From: Rallus limicola
Taxonomy: Eukaryota; Chordata; Aves; Gruiformes; Rallidae
Assembly (NCBI GenBank): GCA_022605955.1
Contig: JAKCOZ010000106.1
Span: forward strand, 1 to 64,000
DNA: 64,000 bases
Direction of reading: 5' to 3'
Each line of letters begins with the position of its first letter. Position 1 is the stretch's first letter. The position numbers and the translations under genes are program-made. Under the pieces are notes generated by a model that saw nothing but the letters and a program-made list of their open reading frames with translations, was not told where the DNA came from and ran no database searches. Below, piece after piece: positions 10,204 to 22,281 of the stretch.

Positions 10204-13200
10204 GGAACATGCCTGGAACCTCCTACGGTGCTTTTCTCGGCCCTAGCAGACTGCAGTTCAAAACATGCTAAACGTCCAGCAATAACTCCCAAAGTAAAGA
10301 AGCTAGGCATGAAAGGCATAGCTTGTCTGAAACCTCCTAACAGGACACACAAGCAGACCCTGTCACTTTGGCTCTCAGCCTTTTCCTTTGCCTGGAAAGA
10401 GGGAACATGCCTGGAACCTCCTACGGTGCTTTTCTCGGCCCTAGCAGACTGCAGTTCAAAACATGCTAAACGTCCAGCAATAACTCCCAAAGTAAAGAAG
10501 CTAGGACTGAAAGGCATAGCTTGTCTGAAACCTCCTAACAGGACACACAAGCAGACCCTGTCACTTTGGCTCTCAGCCTTTTCCTTTGCCTGGAAAGAGG
10601 GAACATGCCTGGAACCTCCTACGGTGCTTTTCTCGGCCCTAGCAGACTGCAGTTCAAAACATGCTAAACTTCCAGCAATAACTCCCAAAGTAAAGAAGCT
10701 AGGACTGAAAGGCATAGCTTGTCTGAAACCTCCTAACAGGACACACAAGCAGACCCTGTCACTTTGGCTCTCAGCCTTTTCCTTTGCCTGGAAAGAGGGA
10801 ACATGCCTGGAACCTCCTACGGTGCTTTTCTCAGCCCTAGCAGACTGCAGTTCAAAACATGCTAAACGTCCAGCAATAACTCCCAAAGTAAAGAAGCTAG
10901 GCATGAAAGGCATAGCTTGTCTGAAACCTCCTAACAGGACACACAAGCAGACCCTGTCACTTTGGCTCTCAGCCTTTTCCTTTGCCTGGAAAGAGGGAAC
11001 ATGCCTGGAACCTCCTACGGTGCTTTTCTCGGCCCTAGCAGACTGCAGTTCAAAACATGCTAAACGTCCAGCAATAACTCCCAAAGTAAAGAAGCTAGGC
11101 ATGAAAGGCATAGCTTGTCTGAAACCTCCTAACAGGACACACAAGCAGACCCTGTCACTTTGGCTCTCAGCCTTTTCCTTTGCCTGGAAAGAGGGAACAT
11201 GCCTGGAACCTCCTACGGTGCTTTTCTCGGCCCTAGCAGACTGCAGTTCAAAACATGCTAAACGTCCAGCAATAACTCCCAAAGTAAAGAAGCTAGGCAT
11301 GAAAGGCATAGCTTGTCTGAAACCTCCTAACAGGACACACAAGCAGACCCTGTCACTTTGGCTCTCAGCCTTTTCCTTTGCATGGAAAGAGGGAACATGC
11401 CTGGAACCTCCTACGGTGCTTTTCTCGGCCCTAGCAGACTGCAGTTCAAAACATGCTAAACGTCCAGCAATAACTCCCAAAGTAAAGAAGCTAGGCCTGA
11501 AAGGCATAGCTTGTCTGAAACCTCCTAACAGGACACACAAGCAGACCCTGTCACTTTGGCTCTCAGCCTTTTCCTTTGTCTGGAAAGGGGGAACATGCCT
11601 GGAACCTCCTACGGTGCTTTTCTCGGCCCTAGCAGACTGCAGTTCAAAACATGCTAAACGTCCAGCAATAACTCCCAAAGTAAAGAAGCTAGGACGAAAA
11701 GGCATAGCTTGTCTGAAACCTCCTAACAGGACACACAAGCAGACCCTGTCACTTTGGCTCTCAGCCTTTTCCTTTGCCTGGAAAGAAGGAACATACCTGC
11801 TACCTCCTACAGTGCTTTTCTCGGCCCTAGCAGACTGCAGTTCAAAACATGCTAAACGTCCAGCAATAACTCCCAAAGTAAAGAAGCTAGGCCTGAAAGG
11901 CATAGCTTGTCTGAAACCTCCTAACAGGACACACAAGCAGACCCTGTCACTTTGGCTCTCAGCCTTTTCCTTTGCCTGGAAAGAGGGAACATGCCTGGAA
12001 CCTCCTACGGTGCTTTTCTCGGCCCTAGCAGACTGCAGTTCAAAACATGCTAAACGTCCAGCAATAACTCCCAAAGTAAAGAAGCTAGGACTGAAAGGCA
12101 TAGCTTGTCTGAAACCTCCTAACAGGACACACAAGCAGACCCTGTCACTTTGGCTCTCAGCCTTTTCCTTTGCCTGGAAAGAAGGAACATACCTGCTACC
12201 TCCTACGGTGCTTTTCTCGGCCCTAGCAGACTGCAGTTCAAAACATGCTAAACGTCCAGCAATAACTCCCAAAGTAAAGAAGCTAGGCATGAAAGGCATA
12301 GCTTGTCTGAAACCTCCTAACAGGACACACAAGCAGACCCTGTCACTTTGGCTCTCAGCCTTTTCCTTTGCCTGGAAAGAGGGAACATGCCTGGAACATC
12401 CTACGGTGCTTTTCTCGGCCCTAGCAGACTGCAGTTCAAAACATGCTAAACGTCCAGCAATAACTCCCAAAGTAAAGAAGCTAGGCATGAAAGGCATAGC
12501 TTGTCTGAAACCTCCTAACAGGACACACAAGCAGACCCTGTCACTTTGGCTCTCAGCCTTTTCCTTTGCATGGAAAGAGGGAACATGCATGGAACCTCCT
12601 ACGGTGCTTTTCTCGGCCCTAGCAGACTGTAGTTCAAAACATGCTAAACGTCCAGCAATAACTCCCAAAGTAAAGAAGCTAGGCCTGAAAGGCATAGCTT
12701 GTCTGAAACCTCCTAACAGGACACACAAGCAGACCCTGTCACTTTGGCTCTCAGCCTTTTCCTGTGCCTGGAAAGAGGGAACATGCCTGGAAGCTCCTAC
12801 GGTGCTTTTCTCGGCCCTAGCAGACTGCAGTTCAAAACATGCTAAACGTCCAGCAATAACTCCCAAAGTAAAGAAGCTAGGAATGAAAGGCATAGCTTGT
12901 CTGAAACCTCCTAACAGGACACACAAGCAGACCCTGTCACTTTGGCTCTCAGCCTTTTCCTTTGCCTGGAAAGAAGGAACATACCTGCTACCTCCTACAG
13001 TGCTTTTCTCGGCCCTAGCAGACTGCAGTTCAAAACATGCTAAACGTCCAGCAATAACTCCCAAAGTAAAGAAGCTAGGCATGAAAGGCATAGCTTGTCT
13101 GAAACCTCCTAACAGGACACACAAGCAGACCCTGTCACTTTGGCTCTCAGCCTTTTCCTTTGCCTGGAAAGAGGGAACATGCCTGGAACCTCCTACGGTG

Positions 13201-16200
13201 CTTTTCTCGGCCCTAGCAGACTGCAGTTCAAAACATGCTAAACGTCCAGCAATAACTCCCAAAGTAAAGAAGCTAGGCATGAAAGGCATAGCTTGTCTGA
13301 AACCTCCTAACAGGACACACAAGCAGACCCTGTCACTTTGGCTCTCAGCCTTTTCCTTTGCCTGGAAAGAAGGAACATACCTGCTACCTCCTACGGTGCT
13401 TTTCTCGGCCCTAGCAGACTGCAGTTCAAAACATGCTAAACGTCCAGCAATAACTCCCAAAGTAAAGAAGCTAGGACTGAAAGGCATAGCTTGTCTGAAA
13501 CCTCCTAACAGGACACACAAGCAGACCCTGTCACTTTGGCTCTCAGCCTTTTCCTTTGCCTGGAAAGAAGGAACATACCTGCTACCTCCTACGGTGCTTT
13601 TCTCGGCCCTAGCAGACTGCAGTTCAAAACATGCTAAACGTCCAGCAATAACTCCCAAAGTAAAGAAGCTAGGCATGAAAGGCATAGCTTGTCTGAAACC
13701 TCCTAACAGGACACACAAGCAGACCCTGTCACTTTGGCTCTCAGCCTTTTCCTTTGCCTGGAAAGAGGGAACATGCCTGGAAACTCCTACGGTGCTTTTC
13801 TCGGCCCTAGCAGACTGCTGTTCAAAACATGCTAAACGTCCAGCAATAACTCCCAAAGTAAAGAAGCTAGGCATGAAAGGCATAGCTTGTCTGAAACCTC
13901 CTAACAGGACACACAAGCAGACCCTGTCACTTTGGCTCTCAGCCTTTTCCTTTGCCTGGAAAGAGGGAACATGCCTGGAACCTCCTACGGTGCTTTTCTC
14001 GGCCCTAGCAGACTGCAGTTCAAAACATGCTAAACGTCCAGCAATAACTCCCAAAGTAAAGAAGCTAGGCATGAAAGGCATAGCTTGTCTGAAACCTCCT
14101 AACAGGACACACAAGCAGACCCTGTCACTTTGGCTCTCAGCCTTTTCCTTTGCCTGGAAAGAGGGAACATGCCTGGAACCTCCTACGGTGCTTTTCTCGG
14201 CCCTAGCAGACTGCAGTTCAAAACATGCTAAACGTCCAGCAATAACTCCCAAAGTAAAGAAGCTAGGCATGAAAGGCATAGCTGGTCTGAAACCTCCTAA
14301 CAGGACACACAAGCAGACCCTGTCACTTTGGCTCTCAGCCTTTTCCTTTGCCTGGAAAGAGGGAACATGCCTGGAACCTCCTACGGTGCTTTTCTCGGCC
14401 CTAGCAGACTGCAGTTCAAAACATGCTAAACGTCCAGCAATAACTCCCAAAGTAAAGAAGCTAGGCATGAAAGGCATAGCTTGTCTGAAACCTCCTAACA
14501 GGACACACAAGCAGACCCTGTCACTTTGGCTCTCAGCCTTTTCCTTTGCCTGGAAAGAGGGAACATGCCTGGAACCTCCTACGGTGCTTTTCTCGGCCCT
14601 AGCAGACTGCAGTTCAAAACATGCTAAACGTCCAGCAATAACTCCCAAAGTAAAGAAGCTAGGCATGAAAGGCATAGCTTGTCTGAAACCTCCTAACAGG
14701 ACACACAAGCAGACCCTGTCACTTTGGCTCTCAGCCTTTTCCTTTGCCTGGAAAGAAGGAACATACCTGCTACCTCCTACGGTGCTTTTCTCGGCCCTAG
14801 CAGACTGCAGTTCAAAACATGCTAAACGTCCAGCAATAACTCCCAAAGTAAAGAAGCTAGGACTGAAAGGCATAGCTTGTCTGAAACCTCCTAACAGGAC
14901 ACACAAGCAGACCCTGTCACTTTGGCTCTCAGCCTTTTCCTTTGCCTGGAAAGAAGGAACATACCTGCTACCTCCTACGGTGCTTTTCTCGGCCCTAGCA
15001 GACTGCAGTTCAAAACATGCTAAACGTCCAGCAATAACTCCCAAAGTAAAGAAGCTAGGCATGAAAGGCATAGCTTGTCTGAAACCTCCTAACAGGACAC
15101 ACAAGCAGACCCTGTCACTTTGGCTCTCAGCCTTTTCCTTTGCCTGGAAAGAGGGAACATGCCTGGAAACTCCTACGGTGCTTTTCTCGGCCCTAGCAGA
15201 CTGCTGTTCAAAACATGCTAAACGTCCAGCAATAACTCCCAAAGTAAAGAAGCTAGGCATGAAAGGCATAGCTTGTCTGAAACCTCCTAACAGGACACAC
15301 AAGCAGACCCTGTCACTTTGGCTCTCAGCCTTTTCCTTTGCCTGGAAAGAGGGAACATGCCTGGAACCTCCTACGGTGCTTTTCTCGGCCCTAGCAGACT
15401 GCAGTTCAAAACATGCTAAACGTCCAGCAATAACTCCCAAAGTAAAGAAGCTAGGCATGAAAGGCATAGCTTGTCTGAAACCTCCTAACAGGACACACAA
15501 GCAGACCCTGTCACTTTGGCTCTCAGCCTTTTCCTTTGCCTGGAAAGAGGGAACATGCCTGGAACCTCCTACGGTGCTTTTCTCGGCCCTAGCAGACTGC
15601 AGTTCAAAACATGCTAAACGTCCAGCAATAACTCCCAAAGTAAAGAAGCTAGGCATGAAAGGCATAGCTGGTCTGAAACCTCCTAACAGGACACACAAGC
15701 AGACCCTGTCACTTTGGCTCTCAGCCTTTTCCTTTGCCTGGAAAGAGGGAACATGCCTGGAACCTCCTACGGTGCTTTTCTCGGCCCTAGCAGACTGCAG
15801 TTCAAAACATGCTAAACGTCCAGCAATAACTCCCAAAGTAAAGAAGCTAGGCATGAAAGGCATAGCTTGTCTGAAACCTCCTAACAGGACACACAAGCAG
15901 ACCCTGTCACTTTGGCTCTCAGCCTTTTCCTTTGCCTGGAAAGAGGGAACATGCCTGGAACCTCCTACGGTGCTTTTCTCGGCCCTAGCAGACTGCAGTT
16001 CAAAACATGCTAAACGTCCAGCAATAACTCCCAAAGTAAAGAAGCTAGGACTGAAAGGCATAGCTTGTCTGAAACCTCCTAACAGGACACACAAGGAGAC
16101 CCTGTCACTTTGGCTCTCAGCCTTTTCCTTTGCCTGGAAAGAGGGAACATGCCTGGAACCTCCTACGGTGCTTTTCTCGGCCCTAGCAGACTGCAGTTCA

Positions 16201-16737
16201 AAACATGCTAAACGTCCAGCAATAACTCCCAAAGTAAAGAAGCTAGGACTGAAAGGCATAGCTTGTCTGAAACCTCCTAACAGGACACACAAGCAGACCC
16301 TGTCACTTTGGCTCTCAGCCTTTTCCTTTGCCTGGAAAGAAGGAACATACCTGCTACCTCCTACGGTGCTTTTCTCGGCCCTAGCAGACTGCAGTTCAAA
16401 ACATGCTAAACGTCCAGCAATAACTCCCAAAGTAAAGAAGCTAGGCCTGAAAGGCATAGCTTGTCTGAAACCTCCTAACAGGACACACAAGCAGACCCTG
16501 TCACTTTGGCTCTCAGCCTTTTCCTTTGCCTGGAAAGAGGGAACATGCCTGGAACCTCCTACGGTGCTTTTCTCGGCCCTAGCAGACTGCTGTTCAAAAC
16601 ATGCTAAACGTCCAGCAATAACTCCCAAAGTAAAGAAGCTAGGCATGAAAGGCATAGCTTGTCTGAAACCTCCTAACAGGACACACAAGCAGACCCTGTC
16701 ACTTTGGCTCTCAGCCTTTTCCTTTGCCTGGAAATAG
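10204..16737 (+). repeat. Domain 1 expanded unit, 33 monomers (6,534 bp)
   Basis: It follows the 24-monomer order with extra M monomers before V and a 7-monomer internal duplication between 13,378 and 15,951. Private variants include GAAAGGGGGAAC in the V monomer (about 11,585) and TTCCTGTGCC in the CM monomer (about 12,764). The second of these recurs in the next unit at about 17,714, so the two units share a recent ancestor. Confidence 0.86.
13378..15951 (+). repeat. Nested 7-monomer duplication (1,386-bp offset)
   Basis: The run B-L, B, TP/CC, A, A with GCTGGTCTGA, A occurs at 13,378-14,565 and again at 14,764-15,951. The private GCTGGTCTG variant sits at 14,281 and 15,667, and the TP block starts at 13,781 and 15,167; both pairs are exactly 1,386 bp apart. 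One A monomer lies between the copies. I noticed no difference between them by eye, which suggests a recent event. Confidence 0.88.
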
Positions 16738-19700
16738 GGAACATGCCTGGAACCTCCTACGGTGCTTTTCTCGGCCCTAGCAGACTGCAGTTCAAAACAT
16801 GCTAAACGTCCAGCAATAACTCCCAAAGTAAAGAAGCTAGGCATGAAAGGCATAGCTTGTCTGAAACCTCCTAACAGGACACACAAGCAGACCCTGTCAC
16901 TTTGGCTCTCAGCCTTTTCCTTTGCCTGGAAAGAGGGAACATGCCTGGAACCTCCTACGGTGCTTTTCTCGGCCCTAGCAGACTGCAGTTCAAAACATGC
17001 TAAACGTCCAGCAATAACTCCCAAAGTAAAGAAGCTAGGACTGAAAGGCATAGCTTGTCTGAAACCTCCTAACAGGACACACAAGCAGACCCTGTCACTT
17101 TGGCTCTCAGCCTTTTCCTTTGCCTGGAAAGAAGGAACATACCTGCTACCTCCTACGGTGCTTTACTCGGCCCTAGCAGACTGCAGTTCAAAACATGCTA
17201 AACGTCCAGCAATAACTCCCAAAGTAAAGAAGCTAGGCATGAAAGGCATAGCTTGTCTGAAACCTCCTAACAGGACACACAAGCAGACCCTGTCACTTTG
17301 GCTCTCAGCCTTTTCCTTTGCCTGGAAAGAGGGAACATGCCTGGAACATCCTACGGTGCTTTTCTCGGCCCTAGCAGACTGCAGTTCAAAACATGCTAAA
17401 CGTCCAGCAATAACTCCCAAAGTAAAGAAGCTAGGCATGAAAGGCATAGCTTGTCTGAAACCTCCTAACAGGACACACAAGCAGACCCTGTCACTTTGGC
17501 TCTCAGCCTTTTCCTTTGCATGGAAAGAGGGAACATGCATGGAACCTCCTACGGTGCTTTTCTCGGCCCTAGCAGACTGTAGTTCAAAACATGCTAAACG
17601 TCCAGCAATAACTCCCAAAGTAAAGAAGCTAGGCCTGAAAGGCATAGCTTGTCTGAAACCTCCTAACAGGACACACAAGCAGACCCTGTCACTTTGGCTC
17701 TCAGCCTTTTCCTGTGCCTGGAAAGAGGGAACATGCCTGGAAGCTCCTACGGTGCTTTTCTCGGCCCTAGCAGACTGCAGTTCAAAACATGCTAAACGTC
17801 CAGCAATAACTCCCAAAGTAAAGAAGCTAGGAATGAAAGGCATAGCTTGTCTGAAACCTCCTAACAGGACACACAAGCAGACCCTGTCACTTTGGCTCTC
17901 AGCCTTTTCCTTTGCCTGGAAAGAAGGAACATACCTGCTACCTCCTACAGTGCTTTTCTCGGCCCTAGCAGACTGCAGTTCAAAACATGCTAAACGTCCA
18001 GCAATAACTCCCAAAGTAAAGAAGCTAGGCATGAAAGGCATAGCTTGTCTGAAACCTCCTAACAGGACACACAAGCAGACCCTGTCACTTTGGCTCTCAG
18101 CCTTTTCCTTTGCCTGGAAAGAGGGAACATGCCTGGAACCTCCTACGGTGCTTTTCTCGGCCCTAGCAGACTGCAGTTCAAAACATGCTAAACGTCCAGC
18201 AATAACTCCCAAAGTAAAGAAGCTAGGCATGAAAGGCATAGCTTGTCTGAAACCTCCTAACAGGACACACAAGCAGACCCTGTCACTTTGGCTCTCAGCC
18301 TTTTCCTTTGCCTGGAAAGAAGGAACATACCTGCTACCTCCTACGGTGCTTTTCTCGGCCCTAGCAGACTGCAGTTCAAAACATGCTAAACGTCCAGCAA
18401 TAACTCCCAAAGTAAAGAAGCTAGGACTGAAAGGCATAGCTTGTCTGAAACCTCCTAACAGGACACACAAGCAGACCCTGTCACTTTGGCTCTCAGCCTT
18501 TTCCTTTGCCTGGAAAGAAGGAACATACCTGCTACCTCCTACGGTGCTTTTCTCGGCCCTAGCAGACTGCAGTTCAAAACATGCTAAACGTCCAGCAATA
18601 ACTCCCAAAGTAAAGAAGCTAGGCATGAAAGGCATAGCTTGTCTGAAACCTCCTAACAGGACACACAAGCAGACCCTGTCACTTTGGCTCTCAGCCTTTT
18701 CCTTTGCCTGGAAAGAGGGAACATGCCTGGAAACTCCTACGGTGCTTTTCTCGGCCCTAGCAGACTGCTGTTCAAAACATGCTAAACGTCCAGCAATAAC
18801 TCCCAAAGTAAAGAAGCTAGGCATGAAAGGCATAGCTTGTCTGAAACCTCCTAACAGGACACACAAGCAGACCCTGTCACTTTGGCTCTCAGCCTTTTCC
18901 TTTGCCTGGAAAGAGGGAACATGCCTGGAACCTCCTACGGTGCTTTTCTCGGCCCTAGCAGACTGCAGTTCAAAACATGCTAAACGTCCAGCAATAACTC
19001 CCAAAGTAAAGAAGCTAGGCATGAAAGGCATAGCTTGTCTGAAACCTCCTAACAGGACACACAAGCAGACCCTGTCACTTTGGCTCTCAGCCTTTTCCTT
19101 TGCCTGGAAAGAGGGAACATGCCTGGAACCTCCTACGGTGCTTTTCTCGGCCCTAGCAGACTGCAGTTCAAAACATGCTAAACGTCCAGCAATAACTCCC
19201 AAAGTAAAGAAGCTAGGCATGAAAGGCATAGCTTGTCTGAAACCTCCTAACAGGACACACAAGCAGACCCTGTCACTTTGGCTCTCAGCCTTTTCCTTTG
19301 CCTGGAAAGAGGGAACATGCCTGGAACCTCCTACGGTGCTTTTCTCGGCCCTAGCAGACTGCAGTTCAAAACATGCTAAACGTCCAGCAATAACTCCCAA
19401 AGTAAAGAAGCTAGGCATGAAAGGCATAGCTTGTCTGAAACCTCCTAACAGGACACACAAGCAGACCCTGTCACTTTGGCTCTCAGCCTTTTCCTTTGCC
19501 TGGAAAGAGGGAACATGCCTGGAACCTCCTACGGTGCTTTTCTCGGCCCTAGCAGACTGCAGTTCAAAACATGCTAAACGTCCAGCAATAACTCCCAAAG
19601 TAAAGAAGCTAGGACTGAAAGGCATAGCTTGTCTGAAACCTCCTAACAGGACACACAAGGAGACCCTGTCACTTTGGCTCTCAGCCTTTTCCTTTGCCTG

Positions 19701-20301
19701 GAAAGAGGGAACATGCCTGGAACCTCCTACGGTGCTTTTCTCGGCCCTAGCAGACTGCAGTTCAAAACATGCTAAACGTCCAGCAATAACTCCCAAAGTA
19801 AAGAAGCTAGGACTGAAAGGCATAGCTTGTCTGAAACCTCCTAACAGGACACACAAGCAGACCCTGTCACTTTGGCTCTCAGCCTTTTCCTTTGCCTGGA
19901 AAGAAGGAACATACCTGCTACCTCCTACGGTGCTTTTCTCGGCCCTAGCAGACTGCAGTTCAAAACATGCTAAACGTCCAGCAATAACTCCCAAAGTAAA
20001 GAAGCTAGGCATGAAAGGCATAGCTTGTCTGAAACCTCCTAACAGGACACACAAGCAGACCCTGTCACTTTGGCTCTCAGCCTTTTCCTTTGCCTGGAAA
20101 GAGGGAACATGCCTGGAACCTCCTACGGTGCTTTTCTCGGCCCTAGCAGACTGCTGTTCAAAACATGCTAAACGTCCAGCAATAACTCCCAAAGTAAAGA
20201 AGCTAGGCATGAAAGGCATAGCTTGTCTGAAACCTCCTAACAGGACACACAAGCAGACCCTGTCACTTTGGCTCTCAGCCTTTTCCTTTGCCTGGAAATA
20301 G
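16738..20301 (+). repeat. Domain 1 deletion unit, 18 monomers (3,564 bp)
   Basis: Order: M, L, B, HP, CM, AP, B, A, B-L, B, TP/CC, A, A, A, E, A-L, B, CC plus terminal marker. Relative to the 24-monomer unit, the KL through second L segment (monomers 3-9) is missing and one A monomer is added after TP. The first B monomer carries a private TTTACTCGG (about 17,162), which ends a reverse-strand open frame. It shares TTCCTGTGCC with the preceding unit. Confidence 0.86.
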
Positions 20302-22281
20302 GGAACATGCCTGGAACCTCCTACGGTGCTTTTCTCGGCCCTAGCAGACTGCAGTTCAAAACATGCTAAACGTCCAGCAATAACTCCCAAAGTAAAGAAG
20401 CTAGGCATGAAAGGCATAGCTTGTCTGAAACCTCCTAACAGGACACACAAGCAGACCCTGTCACTTTGGCTCTCAGCCTTTTCCTTTGCCTGGAAAGAGG
20501 GAACATGCCTGGAACCTCCTACGGTGCTTTTCTCGGCCCTAGCAGACTGCAGTTCAAAACATGCTAAACGTCCAGCAATAACTCCCAAAGTAAAGAAGCT
20601 AGGACTGAAAGGCATAGCTTGTCTGAAACCTCCTAACAGGACACACAAGCAGACCCTGTCACTTTGGCTCTCAGCCTTTTCCTTTGCCTGGAAAGAGGGA
20701 ACATGCCTGGAACCTCCTACGGTGCTTTTCTCGGCCCTAGCAGACTGCAGTTCAAAACATGCTAAACTTCCAGCAATAACTCCCAAAGTAAAGAAGCTAG
20801 GACTGAAAGGCATAGCTTGTCTGAAACCTCCTAACAGGACACACAAGCAGACCCTGTCACTTTGGCTCTCAGCCTTTTCCTTTGCCTGGAAAGAGGGAAC
20901 ATGCCTGGAACCTCCTACGGTGCTTTTCTCGGCCCTAGCAGACTGCAGTTCAAAACATGCTAAACGTCCAGCAATAACTCCCAAAGTAAAGAAGCTAGGC
21001 ATGAAAGGCATAGCTTGTCTGAAACCTCCTAACAGGACACACAAGCAGACCCTGTCACTTTGGCTCTCAGCCTTTTCCTTTGCCTGGAAAGAGGGAACAT
21101 GCCTGGAACCTCCTACGGTGCTTTTCTCGGCCCTAGCAGACTGCAGTTCAAAACATGCTAAACGTCCAGCAATAACTCCCAAAGTAAAGAAGCTAGGCAT
21201 GAAAGGCATAGCTTGTCTGAAACCTCCTAACAGGACACACAAGCAGACCCTGTCACTTTGGCTCTCAGCCTTTTCCTTTGCCTGGAAAGAGGGAACATGC
21301 CTGGAACCTCCTACGGTGCTTTTCTCGGCCCTAGCAGACTGCAGTTCAAAACATGCTAAACGTCCAGCAATAACTCCCAAAGTAAAGAAGCTAGGCATGA
21401 AAGGCATAGCTTGTCTGAAACCTCCTAACAGGACACACAAGCAGACCCTGTCACTTTGGCTCTCAGCCTTTTCCTTTGCCTGGAAAGAGGGAACATGCCT
21501 GGAACCTCCTACGGTGCTTTTCTCGGCCCTAGCAGACTGCAGTTCAAAACATGCTAAACGTCCAGCAATAACTCCCAAAGTAAAGAAGCTAGGACTGAAA
21601 GGCATAGCTTGTCTGAAACCTCCTAACAGGACACACAAGGAGACCCTGTCACTTTGGCTCTCAGCCTTTTCCTTTGCCTGGAAAGAGGGAACATGCCTGG
21701 AACCTCCTACGGTGCTTTTCTCGGCCCTAGCAGACTGCAGTTCAAAACATGCTAAACGTCCAGCAATAACTCCCAAAGTAAAGAAGCTAGGACTGAAAGG
21801 CATAGCTTGTCTGAAACCTCCTAACAGGACACACAAGCAGACCCTGTCACTTTGGCTCTCAGCCTTTTCCTTTGCCTGGAAAGAAGGAACATACCTGCTA
21901 CCTCCTACGGTGCTTTTCTCGGCCCTAGCAGACTGCAGTTCAAAACATGCTAAACGTCCAGCAATAACTCCCAAAGTAAAGAAGCTAGGCATGAAAGGCA
22001 TAGCTTGTCTGAAACCTCCTAACAGGACACACAAGCAGACCCTGTCACTTTGGCTCTCAGCCTTTTCCTTTGCCTGGAAAGAGGGAACATGCCTGGAACC
22101 TCCTACGGTGCTTTTCTCGGCCCTAGCAGACTGCTGTTCAAAACATGCTAAACGTCCAGCAATAACTCCCAAAGTAAAGAAGCTAGGCATGAAAGGCATA
22201 GCTTGTCTGAAACCTCCTAACAGGACACACAAGCAGACCCTGTCACTTTGGCTCTCAGCCTTTTCCTTTGCCTGGAAATAG
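20302..22281 (+). repeat. Domain 1 deletion unit, 10 monomers (1,980 bp)
   Basis: Order: M, L, KL, M, M, M, E, A-L, B, CC plus terminal marker. It joins the first four monomers of the 24-monomer unit to its last part and omits V, R, HP, CM, AP and TP. The breakpoint must lie in plain A-type monomers, so it cannot be placed to the base. Confidence 0.86.
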
